Below are positions 1-12,129 of a stretch of DNA of 64,000 bases, piece by piece. The DNA comes from Cladopsammia gracilis. Its lineage: Eukaryota > Cnidaria > Anthozoa > Scleractinia > Dendrophylliidae. Numbering within the stretch: the first letter of the stretch is position 1; every line of letters starts with the position of its first letter. A model generated the notes under the pieces. That model did not search any database. It had not been told where the DNA came from and saw only the letters and a program-made list of their open reading frames with translations. The stretch is taken from NCBI GenBank assembly GCA_022457155.1, contig JAJGOT010000016.1:310001-374000 (forward strand), read 5' to 3'. Made by a program: the position numbers and the translations under genes.

Positions 1-2130
1 ATATCAATATATTTATTTCTTTCTCCGTGTTCATATACGTTTACCAAAAATCGTAAAAACTAAAAAAATCTCCCTATCTTTACAAACAGAAATAGCTATC
101 TCGGGAAGCAAGTACCTGCCAGTTTTAATATACTTTCATTACATGCAAAGGTATTGTTTCCAACCGTGTGTAAACAACGACTGTTGTTGGCCTGCCCACT
201 GTCAAAATAATAGTAATGCAACGGGGTGTGTGTTTGTGTGGGGGGGGGGGGGGGGTGGTTATGGTTAGAGGGAGGATAAGGGTTAGGGTTAGGGGGAGGG
301 GGACCAAAGGATCATACGAATGTCATGTGACCATTTGCCATGGTATTTTCTAGACGTTCATAATATGTTTCTTTAGAACTCAAAATATATCAGTAGTTAT
401 ATAATTATAGTTCGTGTCTATGTTTATCTCTTTGTTTGATGTTTCCATGCTTATAAGTGTGTACTTTGTCCTCTTCATCCTAGTTTTATAAGTATATAGC
501 TCAATAAAGTATGGTGTTGCATTTATTAGAGTCCCGATTAATGCTGATGACGGCCTTGGTTTTTATCCGTGACACTTTCATTCAGTGCGTTGAAAGTCAT
601 GCAAATGGCTAAACTAAAATCTACCTTGCGTTTGTTGCGGTTCTGCGATATTTTACACTAAGGAACAAGAAGGAATATTGAATTCCTTATTGAAATTCGG
701 CTGCCTTGTGGTTTTGGAAAGTCCAATATATATTTCCACGACCAACTTGAAGCTTAACATAGTTAATGAATGTTAAAGAATTGATAATTTCACCCCATTC
801 TAAGATTTAAAAAAATATTATTTGTGTATTTACTTTTCAAAGAACTATCCTATTAAAACCTAATTTATTTACATGGGTTTTTCGTCTATTTTTGCCATAT
901 ATCGAGAAATGTTTCGTATCCGGACTGAACAATACTCTTTCAAGTGTAAATATTTCGATGTCGCAAAAACAAAAGGACGTTTATTAAGCTAATTTTATTA
1001 ACCTTCATTCTATTAACACTGTAATTTCTTTTCAAGTTATAATAAATGATGATTAAAGTCGATGTTTTTTAAATTGCCTTAGAAAATGCAATCACAATGT
1101 TACAAAAAACAGTCAACGATGCTCCGCCGTACCTTTCATGATCAACGCATGACGAAATTCCTTCCGAATTGTCTCTCTTAAGATTCTTGAATGTTTATCA
1201 CAATATTTTCTTTTCGCTACGCAACACGTTTTTTTTCTTTATATAAATATGCTAGATAATGGATATAGATAGTAATCGCTGACTGTAATATGTTGCAGTG
1301 CTGCATTTTTAACGTCTGTTTTGTTGGATGTAGTAAGATTGCAATACTGCGTTGTACAAATTGTTGTTGGTGATACAAACACAAAAAGAGAACCCTATTG
1401 TTAAAGGAAAGGATAAAACGGCAGTCTATTGTACCAATAAAAAACACAAGCTAGAAATTATATCTAAGCTTCTAATCCTAAAAACGTTCAAGCTATAAAA
1501 CTAGACGAATTGCATTTTATTTTGCGTAATATTGAAAAACAACATGATCGCTGGAATGCTAAGAGCTTTTATTTAATGGTCACTAAATTAACTAAAGGAT
1601 TCCAACTGCAGACTTAAAGAAGCGAAAACACTCACTAATGTATGAATATGAAAGAGCTAGCCACCCTTTAAGATTGTTTAGATCTGAGGGTTGTTTCACT
1701 TCTTTGCGTTAAATCATATAAAAATTAAAATGTTTCGATATGGGTCGACTTCTTAGTTAAGACGAGATAAAAACAGTTGAAAGACAATTTACTTGTAAAC
1801 AGTTTTGCTTTTGCGCAAATTGAAGAATAAAGAGCTAAAAACTATAGTTTACTAGTTCAAGAAAGACTTTCGCAATGAAAGTTACTTCTCTTGGAAAAAG
1901 CAAGTCTAAAAGTACGCGTATAAAAAGAGAATTACTCCTACCTCCTTTCGATACGGCGTTTCTTGACGTGGATAGCACAATTGAAAGCATCCAAACCAAC
2001 TGCCAAACCCGAATTGGATAAGGCATCTTCGACTAGTTAAATTTTTGTCTTCTAGCACAGCAAATTTTAGCTTGTGTGAAGTGTTCCACGATCTTGCTTC
2101 TGATGTTGGTTGGTGCAGCTATTCAAGGTT
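1..2130. other. Intergenic, no supported gene
   Basis: AT-rich sequence with scattered stops in all frames. A poly-G run (241-256) passes into a short G-rich stretch holding two or three TTAGGG-like units near 278-297. I see no convincing exon, tRNA or palindromic element. Confidence 0.6.
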
Positions 2131-2138
2131 ATACTCAC

Positions 2139-2338
2139 CTATGCCTTGTAGGGCGCAGTCAGTGACGTCATACGAATGACGTAACGCCATTTCATCCTGA
2201 TACTTTGCTGAGAGTTGAATGCTCATCCTTAAAGAAACGCCAGCTGCTTCCAATACTTTGCTGGAATTTTGTAGAAGTTTGGAAGCTCGAGCTGTGGAAT
2301 TGATAGTCTGTCTTCGTAAACATTCTAAAAAGCGATCA
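2139..2338 (-). CDS. Candidate internal exon, unknown protein
   Basis: A 200-base open segment on the minus strand is bounded by a T-rich acceptor tract ending in AG (exon from 2338) and a consensus donor GTGAGT just below 2139. It reads about 66 residues with non-repetitive composition. It contains DRFLECLRRQTINSTARAS, and a helix-prone middle with SKVLEAAGVSLRMSIQ. An alternative acceptor would start the exon at 2324. I do not recognise the family and found no flanking exons that join it convincingly. It could be one exon of a minus-strand gene extending past the left edge of the window, or a chance open frame. The two good splice signals and protein-like composition favour a real exon. Confidence 0.4.
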
Positions 2339-2339
2339 C

Positions 2340-4430
2340 TCAAATGCAAAATAAAATAAATATAAAGCCAACTTCATCAAATTCGGTCATCTTTCCTGTG
2401 CCGCATCTAAACTCCCGCGCTTCCTGTCCGCTGGTTAATTCGAAAGATATTTTCATTTGTGGTCAACTCGGCCAATTAGTAGTATAAACCCCGAATTTAT
2501 TTATTTCTGTCTTGCAACAACTTTCAAGAAATTTGTTTGTCATATGATTTTATTCCATAACGAAATTTGTTTGTGCTCTAAATATATTTCTCTCTGTCGC
2601 GACTGAATCTTTGTTTTATCATAATACACCGTCTGTTTGTTCATCGAACACTTTGATCAGCGGTGCCGTGAGTATATTTGTTCAGCCTTTAAATATATGA
2701 ATCAATCGACTTCTTCGTGCCATCCTTGTTTGTAGACACAAAAGTGCTATAAACTAAAGTAATTACTGATCAAAGACAATGCTTTATCATCATAATGGTT
2801 GTTTTCAAGGAGAACTATATCTATAAATCCGAAAGATTGTCCATGCAAACGACTAAAAATTTGAGATTATTGTCTGGTCATACACTTTACATCTATTTAG
2901 CTGAGAAGAAAGTAATAGAAGAGCTTTCTATAGCAAAATTCCCATTGATCAATACAACAAGGAGATGAGATTCATCGCGTGAACTTTCGTAAATTAAGAT
3001 CAATATCCGCAAAAAAAGAACGTGAGAAGAAACGCAGGCCACTTACTTTACAGTTTTCTGAATCTCAAAGTTAAATATAAATTATAGTATTAGCTAGCAA
3101 TTTATTGGTTAATCCTTTCTTCTTTTTTTTACTATACTTCTGTTACTCTTATAGATTTGTTTTGTAACTGTTCTTATTATTTGCTCATCTTTCTGTTACC
3201 ATTTCAAGGATCCGTGGGAAATTTTTTGCAGACCGCAAAATTGAGGGCGATTTGATAGCAATTTCCCGGTACATTAAACTTAAGTGCTTAAGAAACGTCA
3301 GCTTCCGCAATACGGAAAACACCGAATGAAAGTTTTAGACAAAACGTGACTTTCCTGTAATTAAGAAATCAGACAACAATGCGACTTTAAAATGCAATAA
3401 AAACGATCATCGTAAAAACAAAAGAGACTAACTGACTTCCATTGCACTTGTCTGTAAGACACTTTATTGCACTTTAACACGTTATATAATTATGTTGTGT
3501 AAGACCGACTCCTGACTGAAAGCATCTGAACAAAACGACAATTCAGGGTAATCATCAATTCAATAATGAATATTAAATAATTAATCCAATTTAGGCACAT
3601 CTCAATCTCTGACTTATTAAGATATCCTTTCGGAACAGTCCTGTGGACTGGTTTCAATATTTGAGTCTGTGGGTAAAATGTTATTACTTTATCATTTAAA
3701 CCAAAGCTGTGACGCACTATTTCACAGTATTGCTCTTTATTTAGGGTTTCTCTTTCAAAGTGGAATTCATTAGAGTTGTCTGTTCAACAGCAATATGTTA
3801 AGTCGAATAACATGGTTCAAACTTTGAAGTGTGTGTCAGTATGGTGTGTTCAAGTTAAATCAAAGCTTATGAGCATTTCTTAATCCGGATTGCTGGTACA
3901 TGTAGGAGTTTGCTCGTTTTCAAAAAAACATGAGATATTTAAGAGGTAAATTGATTAATGATAAGTAAGACTTCTCCCTAGCAATTCGTAGTTACAAATT
4001 AACATTCCTTACCATGCAAACGCCGGAGAAGACGTTGTTTTTACGTTACAAGCAATACATGCAGTAAATATGACATAGCATTTTGATGTCGACCAACTAT
4101 GTTAAGCCGTTGCACACAGTTTGGTCACTCATGCGAAAAAAAAAACATCAAGAGAACAGCGCTTATATAGCTAATTTACGACTTTCAATGCCTACTACAA
4201 GCATTTGAAGATGCACTGAACGGTATTATGTGGTTCCCTTTGGTGTTTCACCACAACAACAACAAAAAACACCTTAAACCTTTTTAATTTCCTTCTGATT
4301 TATCTCCTATTAAGAAAAACATGTTCTAAGACTGTATTTGCCAATACTATTGGCAAAAACAAACAGAGCTACGGAAAAGACAAACACTCCATATGTTTTG
4401 TTTGAAAGTTCACATTTCATGTTTTCATTG
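2340..4430. other. Intergenic, no supported gene
   Basis: AT-rich DNA. Short open frames around 3490-3717 and 4338-4580 lack splice context or family features. The latter overlaps a dispersed repeat. Nothing else is supported. Confidence 0.5.
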
Positions 4431-4439
4431 ATAGTTTCC

Positions 4440-4745
4440 AAGATTAGAGAACAAAAAGTAAACAATATGGACAATCTCTATACCGAATGTTTGTTTACAA
4501 TTATTGCTTCATTAGCATATACACCTTATTCTCTGATCGAGCTAGCAAAAATATCAGCTCCACATGGTAAAAGAGCATAACACAAACAGCTTTCTCTGGA
4601 AATTGGAGTTCGATAAACTAGATATTCTTCGTAAAATGCTGTTTTAAAAAGTACAATGTTTACAAAGAATGCATCGCTCATTTAGCTCTTTTGCCACCCA
4701 GCAATTTAGCAGTTAAATAATAACTGAATGAAAAGAGCTAGCAAC
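4440..4745 (-). repeat. Dispersed element, copy 1 (pair with 62.4-62.7 kb)
   Basis: The reverse complement of this segment aligns with 62400-62710 over several blocks. Shared words include GGGTGGCAAAAG, ATTCTTTGTAAA, CAGAGAAAGCT and ATATGCTAATGA. The second copy is one arm of a foldback element, so this is probably a diverged non-autonomous DNA transposon fragment. Confidence 0.55.
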
Positions 4746-5144
4746 TCCATAGATTGCTAAGTGTACCAAGCTCCTCAAATTTTGAAGTCAATTCGTATGA
4801 AGCACGGTGCCAAAATTCGTCAGCTAATAAATCAAAATGTAAACAATGACGTCAGTAAAGATTCGCGTATATATAAGAATTTATAAAATGCTCAAGGAAA
4901 TACGCGCGCTATGATTGGTTAAACCGAGTTCATTATAACTCGATAAAGCACGCGTGTGTTATACACGCTTAAACTAAAAAAAACACAATAGTAAACGTGA
5001 TCAGTAAATATATTTTTAAAAACAGACTTATCATTGACCGCGTGCCTTGGCAATCGACGTTTCGACGCCCTGGAGAAAAATTGCTGCAAAAATGTTGCAC
5101 AATCAACTGTGAACCAAATTTTGAAGAATCTTACCGACAAAAGA

Positions 5145-5220
5145 TCCTGGGCCCAGTTGTTCGAAGGCCGGTTAACGCTAACCCAGGATTAAAACTTAAC
5201 CGACGATTTAATTTCTCTTG
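5145..5220 (+). repeat. Short dispersed GC-rich repeat fragment
   Basis: GGGCCCAGTTGTTCGAAGG followed by GGTTAACGCTAACCC looks like one end of a small inverted-repeat element. No partner end was located, so this is tentative. Confidence 0.3.
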
Positions 5221-5882
5221 CTAGAATTGTTTTCAAAAGCTGATCATAAGTTACATTCGAAGACAAGAATACAGCGTACAAGCAGCGGGATTCTCGTATA
5301 CGGTTTCTTGCCATTTAACTAGTTAATGCAATATACACTCCAAGCTAAAATCAGGGTTTTGTACAGCCAAGTAATAAAGTATAAACAGTAACGTAAATAA
5401 AATAAAATTGTATTGCAAAACGAGTGAGCGAATCATGTACAAAATCATCTTTTTCCAAAACAAAGATTGTTAAAAAATGTAGCTGGTTCGACGAGGGGAT
5501 TTGGGCTAACTGCAGGGTATCCAATGCTTGTACGCGAAGTAAGAGGCTACATTTAGCTCCATTTCCAATCCATCCCCCCATCCCCCACCCCACCCCCACC
5601 CCGCCTTATTCACCGCTCCCCCTGGATCCGCCTGTTCAGTTTATGCTAGTTTTACTTCACGCTACGTGAGTTTTTGCATTGGAAATTTGATGCTCGGCAA
5701 TGCTATACTGAATAACAACACAAACAAGTGAAGATAACTTCTCTCTTTCCAATGCTGTATCTCATTTATGGGTATTATCAGGGTATATTGCCTAATTTTT
5801 GGGTAGTAACGGCATAACTGTCTAGTTTTAGAGGAACGATGCTTAGCTATTCAAGGCAATTTTTGCATACAAAGAAGTCATG

Positions 5883-6040
5883 AAATAGAATAAAACCTCG
5901 AAATTAACACTAGGAAACCACAGCTGCTTTCGGGGGGTCGATAGCAACCAAGCCAGTGAAACACTTTACGAACGCAATACGTTCGATCATTCTCGGTCCG
6001 ACAAAACAATCATGCGTAAAATTTATTCAATATCGGGCAT
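5883..6040 (+). repeat. Dispersed repeat pair, copy 1
   Basis: Resembles 7424-7575. Both begin AATAGAATAAAACCTC, pass a CGATCATTCTCGGTCCGAC-type core (TCACTGTCGTTCCGAC in the other copy) and end near ATATCGGCAT. Identity is partial, so the two are old copies of one family. Confidence 0.45.
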
Positions 6041-6529
6041 GACATGTATCATGATTTATCTAAGATTTTTATATTGCTCCGTATGCCATACATGGCTTTG
6101 CAAAACATAATTGAAGACCTTAGGAATCGTTTTTCAGTAATTAAAAAAATGTAATGAAAGCATAACGAGTTGCTAATAATTAATCGTTTTGATCTCCTTC
6201 CTTTCTGCATTCCGTTTTACAAAGCAATATATCCTGAAGTTCTTGCCAACAAAATACTGCCTACTACAGATCACAAGTGTAGGTCATTGCCTTCTTATGA
6301 CAGCAAATCAAAGTTGGTTACATTAGCTGTCATCAGTTATATTGTATCAGGCTGTCTTGTTCAACAGTTGTACGAATTACATTTCTATATTTTTATTTCA
6401 AGAAACTATAATTATAGTCCCCAATATACTGAGTAAAATGGACGATATCTCTGAATAATTAAGTTTGTTTCTAAAGAAGCTGTGGTTCTGTGTCGGTGTG
6501 CAAGTGAAACATGAACGTTCGGTTTTCTC

Positions 6530-6672
6530 GAAATCAAATTTCATGAACTGTAATCCACTTCCATCCTTGCAATCCTGCACTTTATCCCCAAACTGCTGGT
6601 TTTGTTTGCTCTTTAGAATCTTTTTATCCAACAAGTTGTATATTTGGTGGCATTTGGCAATATAAGTTGGAA
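6530..6672 (-). repeat. Coding-like dispersed block, copy 1 of 3
   Basis: About 140 bp shared with 27418-27582 and 37193-37360, all in the same orientation. Conserved words are CCTTGCAATCCTGCACTTT and GGTGGCATTTGGC. On the minus strand the block reads IAKCHQIYNLLDKKI then KSKQNQQFGDKVQDCKDG, inside a 142-residue open frame (6398-6826). It could be a transposon segment or a repeated exon. The family is not recognised. Confidence 0.5.
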
Positions 6673-7423
6673 AAGAGGTAAGCGACATTCGACATTTCGA
6701 CATTTCGATATTCCTGGACAGTTCGGCCAATAAAAAATGTACTCGAATCATCGGTCTTCTGTGACAAAGCAATCCGCGCCTCCAAAATGCCTTCAGCAGG
6801 ACCCTCTTAAATTCTAAGAATACCAAATACGATTTCTGATTGATAAATTTAAGATACTAGACTTAGTTATGCGACTGGTGGCGGGAGTTGCGATAGCTTT
6901 AATGTCAATGTCAAGTTATTTAACAAGGAAAAAATGCTGGCCTATATTTTATCAGAGGTGGACCAACAACGTTTTGACCGCTTAAATCACTGATTTTGAT
7001 TTTCATCACTGTTTCCCCAATTACTTAGTAACACAGAAGATATCATTCCTCAACAAAGAATTGTATAATGCCCACTTAGCATTTCCCGTAAGCAATCCGT
7101 CCTCGAGGGAATCATATATTCTCCAGTAAAAATCTGTCCGGTCCTTTAGGGTTTTGAAGTACATAGAGGTTTTTGTATTTAAGTATAAATAGGATGGTGA
7201 TTTAGGAAACAAAAGCGCGTAAAAATGTCTTTCTTGACTCCACTATGGTTCCATCGATTTAGTAGTATTTTGGTATATTAATTTAGTTTAAATGGTTATA
7301 TTAAATTCCTTAATGAAGTTTAAATGGATGTTTTAATTTCTGCTAATTACCACTACAACATTCCATCTCGTCCTACCCGATTCCTCCCTATCAATTCTTT
7401 TTCAAACACGTTAGACGTATTAA

Positions 7424-7575
7424 AAATAGAATAAAACCTCAGACGCAAAACAACGGAACCACAACAAACGTCAGGTAGTGGGAAGCGAATAACGGTTTGC
7501 AACAATAATATTCGCATCACTGTCGTTCCGACAAATATTATCGCATTTTTAACTATATCGGCATCTTCATTAAAC
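7424..7575 (+). repeat. Dispersed repeat pair, copy 2
   Basis: Second copy of the 5883-6040 family: AATAGAATAAAACCTC start, TCACTGTCGTTCCGAC core and ATATCGGCAT end. Confidence 0.45.
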
Positions 7576-7954
7576 CCCGCGCGCAGAGTGAAGTCTGTAA
7601 TTTCCTTTGCTTCATGCGGAAAAGGAAACAGAAAACGACTAAAACGTCTGCACGCGGGCTAGAATCTTCATTGTCAGTGAGCTGTGGATATATTGCCAAT
7701 ATATAATGTGCGAATTTGACCCGGTACAATGGACCATTTCTTGATTCGGAATGAGCGCTCGGATATTACACAGAAAAAGATATGCAAAGATCGCTTTTGA
7801 GCAAAGTTGGAAATTAGCATTCATAAAAAATTAATAGGGTATAATACTTCGAGACTGTTGGCGCAACGTTTTTGAAGTGATTCGGACAACACGATACTTT
7901 ACTGCTACACAGTTTTACACTAATTGGGCGAAAAATAGACATCTGACGTGACAT

Positions 7955-8340
7955 AGCCACCCAACGTGGAATGTTTGAAATGGCGTTGTTCTGATTTTTT
8001 TTTTTCTATTTTCGCAATTCAGTTTAGTGCTTTTAAAGGAGGCTATGTTTAAGCTAATATAGTTTGAGATTTTCGGCTCTTTCAGCTGAATATTTCAACA
8101 TAAAAAGATGGGGGAAGTAATCTTATCCCCGCAATTAACAAGCTGCTTTCTCCTTTAATTCCGAAAATCCTAGCTAACTTTGTTCCGTACACAAAAAGAC
8201 ATTTTTTTATCCCTTCTAAAACAAACGGCGTTAAAATTTTCAAAGTAACGAAAGCTTCAGACGGCATTTTGCTAGAGAAATCCCTAGTTTTCATTCTAAT
8301 TAATTACAAATTTTAAGGTGACTAAGGCCTTCCGAACAGT
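7955..8340 (+). repeat. Dispersed element, intact copy
   Basis: Shares blocks in order with 35845-36735: AAGCTAATA, TTTCAGCTGAATA, a CTAGTTTTC motif and GACTAAGGCCTTC at the end. The second copy is split by a palindromic insertion. Confidence 0.45.
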
Positions 8341-8379
8341 TGTCCCACCGAAACGATTCGTTGTGTGCTCCTTATCATA

Positions 8380-8775
8380 AACCTTTAACTCCAAGAGTGC
8401 TAAAGATCAAATTTCAAGAAAAATCCAAAATTTCATTTTTGTTAAATATTGAAAAATAAATGGCACCATGCAAAAGTACTGTCGAAGAGGTTTCATTTGA
8501 ACGGTCACACCATAGGATTTCATCAACAGACTCAAAAGTTAGAACAAATGGTACCATGCAAAAGTACTGCTTAAGAGGTTTTATTTGAATGGTCACACCA
8601 TAGGATTTCATCAACAGACTCAAAAGTTAGAACAAATGGTACGTTGCAAAAGTACTGCTGTACAGGTTTTATTTGAATGGTCGCACGTACCATAGGATTT
8701 CGTCAACCCGACTGAAAATTAAGTTCTGAGAACTACGCTGCATGTCTCCGCAATTGACTCTGGGAGTGAAAGGGT
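8380..8775 (+). repeat. 88-bp-type satellite element with flanks
   Basis: Starts with an ACCTTTAACTCCAAGAGTGC block, has partial tandem copies of an 88-bp unit (ATGGTACCATGCAAAAGTAC ... ATTTGAATGGTCACACC ... CAGACTCAAAAGTTAGAAC) and ends with TGACTCTGGGAGTGAAAGGG. Other copies lie at 9718, 26718(-), 33878, 44434(-), 45926(-), 46735(-) and 55600. Confidence 0.75.
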
Positions 8776-8851
8776 TGAACAAGGTGTCTCTTGTCTCGTC
8801 TGTGTCTTATCGAACTCATTTTAAAAAAATGAACAAAGAAAATCATAAGCG

Positions 8852-9230
8852 CCGTGGTGGTTAGGAAACCAGATCTTTATTAGATTTTGCGGATTTTATT
8901 CATACGTTTTCTATGTATTTAATGACTAGTTTTAGAAGCTATATCAAACATTCGAAAAGGTATTTCATCTGGTATCCAAACACTTCGAAGTGGGTTAAAA
9001 AATCTCGGCTGCGCCTCGTTGTTTCAACCCACTTCTCGGTGTTTGGAAATCCTGATGAAACACTCTTCCTTGTGTTTGATATATTACTCCCCTCCAGCCC
9101 CCTCCCCCCCCCACCCCCCCCCCCACCCCCCCCCCCCCCCCCCACCCCTTGTTTTTCAACCCACTTCTCGGTGTCTGGCAATCCTGATGAAAAACTCTTC
9201 CTCGTGTTTGATATATTACTTAAAGAACCG
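8852..9230 (+). repeat. Foldback (inverted-repeat) element with C-tract and duplicated arm
   Basis: Left arm (about 8938-9018) and right arm (about 9023-9092) are imperfect inverted repeats. Paired words include CCAAACACTTCGAAGTGGGT against ACCCACTTCTCGGTGTTTGG. A poly-C run (about 9094-9147) follows, then the right arm repeats at 9157-9225. Related copies are at 10500-10690 and 26128-26412. Open frames across it are caused by the C tract. Confidence 0.65.
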
Positions 9231-9269
9231 CCCTACGTATCAACAGCCAAGAGTTTCTAGAAACCACAC

Positions 9270-9715
9270 CGCCGACGCGTCTTGCCAACTCCTTAAACAG
9301 AATTCTTGTTTATTTTAAGAATGCCAATTATTCAGGTACTAGATATATTACTTGGTGGAAGAAGTAATAAGGAGGCAAAATATAAGTTACTTCCGTGCAC
9401 GCATTGTGATCGAAAATGCTATTTGAAATAAACCGTAACGTTTCGATAACAGCATGACCCTCTGATCTTTTACTTCAAAACCACCTTCTTGTTTTCTTAC
9501 ATGATGTTTGTGAAGAAGTGTCCATCTGAAATAACGAGGTTTCCATATTGTATCGCCAAATGTCACAAAGTATACAACTATATTGGATAAAAGAGGTTCA
9601 ATAGCGCATAAAGGAAGAAATAATTTGGAGTTTCTTGGTGTTGCGGATGTTGTGATCATCAAATGACGTAAAACAAAAGATTCAAAAGACACTATATATC
9701 AGTCGAGACACTGTC
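9270..9715. other. Intergenic, one unrecognised minus-strand frame
   Basis: A 101-residue minus-strand frame (9387-9692) lacks any recognised motif. A TTTCAG|ATGGAC acceptor-like site lies inside it. There is no other support. Confidence 0.3.
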
Positions 9716-9717
9716 CC

Positions 9718-10106
9718 TTAACCCTTTTACATCCAAGAGTGCCAAACACCAAAATTCAATAAAAATCCCAAATTTCATTTTGTAAAATAATGAAAAACAA
9801 ATGGTACCATGTAAACGTTCTGCTGAAGAGGTTTCATTTGAATGGTCACACTATAGGATTTCATCAACAGACTCAAAAGTTAGAACAAATGGTACCATGC
9901 AAAAGTACTGCTAAAGAGGTTTCATTTGAATGGTCACACCATAGGATTTCATCAACAGACTGAAAAGTTAGAACAAATGGTACCATGCAAAAGTTCTGCT
10001 GAAGAGGTTTCATTTGAATGGTCACACTATAGGATTTCGTCCACAGACTCAAAAGTTTGAACTAAATAACAGGCCTCCATAATTGACTCTGGGGGTGATA
10101 GGGTTG
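9718..10106 (+). repeat. 88-bp satellite, three tandem units
   Basis: ATGGTACCAT begins at 9801, 9889 and 9977, an exact 88-bp period. The array is flanked by the same left (CCTTTTACATCCAAGAGTGCC) and right (TTGACTCTGGGGGTGATAGGG) blocks as the other copies, so the array sits inside a defined dispersed element. Confidence 0.85.
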
Positions 10107-10163
10107 AATAGAAATATTTTCATCCTTTCATCCTAAACCACGCTGTGTGATTCCTTCGTCCAC

Positions 10164-10226
10164 CCCCCCCCCCCCCACCCCCCCATCCCCCCCCCCCCCC
10201 CCCCGCCACACACACACACACACACC
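10164..10226 (+). repeat. Poly-C and CA low-complexity tract
   Basis: C runs broken by single A, T or G, followed by a short (CA)n. Confidence 0.9.
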
Positions 10227-10499
10227 CCAACAACGCCCATCCATTACATGAGTCCCGATAAGCTATACTAACATCCTCTTACGCTGCCGTTTGAACAGCT
10301 CAAGCGGTGAGAACAGCCAACTTGGATACGAGACACTCTTCCTGAAGTGCCCGAACGTGATTATATAAATAGCAAAGCAAAGTTAAAATAGAATTTCATA
10401 TTGCAAACGAATGAAAAACAAACAATACTGCAACAAAATATCATTCATTATCATTTTCTAGAATGACCACATCTACACTTAACAAGAGATTCAACACTC

Positions 10500-10690
10500 T
10501 AAAATGAATAGTGTGTTTGATGTAGTATATCAAATGCGAGGAAGAGTTTTCATCGAGATTTAAAAACAGGTTGAATAAACTAAGCGCAGCAGAGTATTTT
10601 TTTTAACAACTTCGAGGTCTTAACCTTGAAATTAAAAAAGACCCGATGAAACACTCTTTCGAGTGTCTGATATAACTTATGAAAACCACT
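10500..10690 (+). repeat. Foldback element, diverged copy
   Basis: Contains TATATCAAATGCGAGGAAGA near the left end and GATGAAACACTCTTTCGAGT near the right, the inverted arms of the family at 8852-9230. Confidence 0.5.
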
Positions 10691-10699
10691 GACACGCTT

Positions 10700-11560
10700 A
10701 TGATTTCATTTGTTTCAACTTGATGAATTATATTAGTGAGTTTGAGGACCGTTTCTTCTAAACATATGCATGCCTGCAAACCGTTAGCCAGAGAGAATTT
10801 TTGGCCAAAATTCTCAACGTAACGCTTCCATTACACAAGTTTTGTTTAGAAGCTGCTTGTGCTTGAAGTGTATACCTCTTTGATTTAGCTGTGCCCTTTC
10901 ATTTCCTGGTGTGCCCAAGTTAAAAATAGTAAATCAAATTTATAACAAAATTGTGAAATCACAAGTTCAAAAGGAAAAGCCACATCATTAAATTGAATAC
11001 TAACAACTTCCTTAAGTTTGGTTGTTTTGTCTTTAAACCACCAAATCATAGCATAAGCTAAATGGTATTAAATGGTTTATAGTATAATTATAAATAATTA
11101 ATGATAATAAATTTATATAGCGCTTATACTATAAAATAATATTCAAAAGCGCTTAACAATAAGAGACAAGTAAAAATAGGATTAAAAATTAAACATTCTA
11201 ACTATTGTTCACAAATTAAAGTCGTTCTTAAAAACAAATGTTTTCCGTCGTTTTTTTTTTTTAAATTGATATGTTATGACTTGATCTTATAGTCACTGGT
11301 AATGAGTTCCATAAAACAGGCGCCGCACGGGCAAAGGCGCGACCCCCAAGGGGAGAACAATTGACTTTAGGAACTGACAGAAGAAGTTGAATGTGTCGAA
11401 GAACGTAGAAAGTAATTAGATTCGACTGTCATAGACAAAAGATCATAACAGAGTCAATCGAATGCTTTTTGAATATAGTTTTCCAGTTTCTCAAAGCAAG
11501 AACAAATGCTGGGGAATATTGGTATCGTGGGGGACATCAGGTATCATAACGCTAAAAGAA
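10700..11560. other. Intergenic, no supported gene
   Basis: AT-rich with no exon-like segment. The sequence around 11090-11400 contains TTATATAGCGCTTATA and a GC-richer stretch, resembling a dispersed repeat, but no second copy was found here. Confidence 0.4.
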
Positions 11561-11563
11561 CCA

Positions 11564-11665
11564 CTATTGTCCATTATGCTTCACGCGCCTCTGTTATTGT
11601 TTTGGTTTGCATGAGAGCGAGGCTTCTGTTTTTCAGAGGCGCGCGGAGCATAATGGACAATATTG
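11564..11665. repeat. Small palindromic element (MITE-like)
   Basis: Inverted arms CTATTGTCCATTATGCTTCA and its near-complement ending GGAGCATAATGGACAATA surround a spacer. No target duplication was resolved. Confidence 0.55.
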
Positions 11666-12129
11666 GGTCTTTAAGTACACAAACAAGTACATTCGGTATA
11701 CTGGTGGCCTGTGTACAGCCGCCTCTTCCATCAAGAAGGATTTCATTCAATTGATTCCTTGAGGGGAGCGGGCGCCTCTCTAACAAACTAATATTATGGC
11801 TTAGATGTTTTCCGTGGCTCCACTCTGGTTCCATTAGTCCTGTTGTCATGACACCCGTAACCGCACCCTTCATAAAGGCTATTCCTTGGTTAGGTTTGAA
11901 CAGTCCTGTTTCGTCTGCCTTCGCATGCTTAGAAAACGTCAAATACAAATTATGTACTGAGGGAACACCATCCCTAAAATGTTGCACAACCACAAGTTTC
12001 GTAGCGCACAAAATCCCTATAGATAATTTAAGCAAATCGACCGAGACCCAAAGGCGTGCTTTTAATAAAATATGCGGTCTTTATAAGACTCATCCGATTA
12101 CATCAAGGCCGCAACTACAGCGATGATCA

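Noticed and set aside
270..300. Telomeric repeat marking a chromosome end
   Set aside because: Only two or three TTAGGG units inside a G-rich tract, with no array.
543..582. CTGATGA at 544 as a hammerhead core
   Set aside because: A CGG/CCG stem is possible but GAAA is missing.
9050..9090. CTGATGA next to an inverted pair as another hammerhead
   Set aside because: AAACAC/GUGUUU can pair, but no GAAA follows and stem I is absent. It is part of the foldback arm.
8913..9318. Proline/glycine-run frames on both strands
   Set aside because: Caused by the poly-C tract inside a foldback element.
9801..10060. 88-bp satellite unit as a degenerate hammerhead (UUGAUGA ... GAAAC on the minus strand)
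   Set aside because: Position C3 is U, stem II does not close next to the core and stem III is not formed.
11574..12035. 153-residue minus-strand frame
   Set aside because: No ATG at its head, overlaps a palindromic element at its low end, no motif recognised. Not annotated as a gene.
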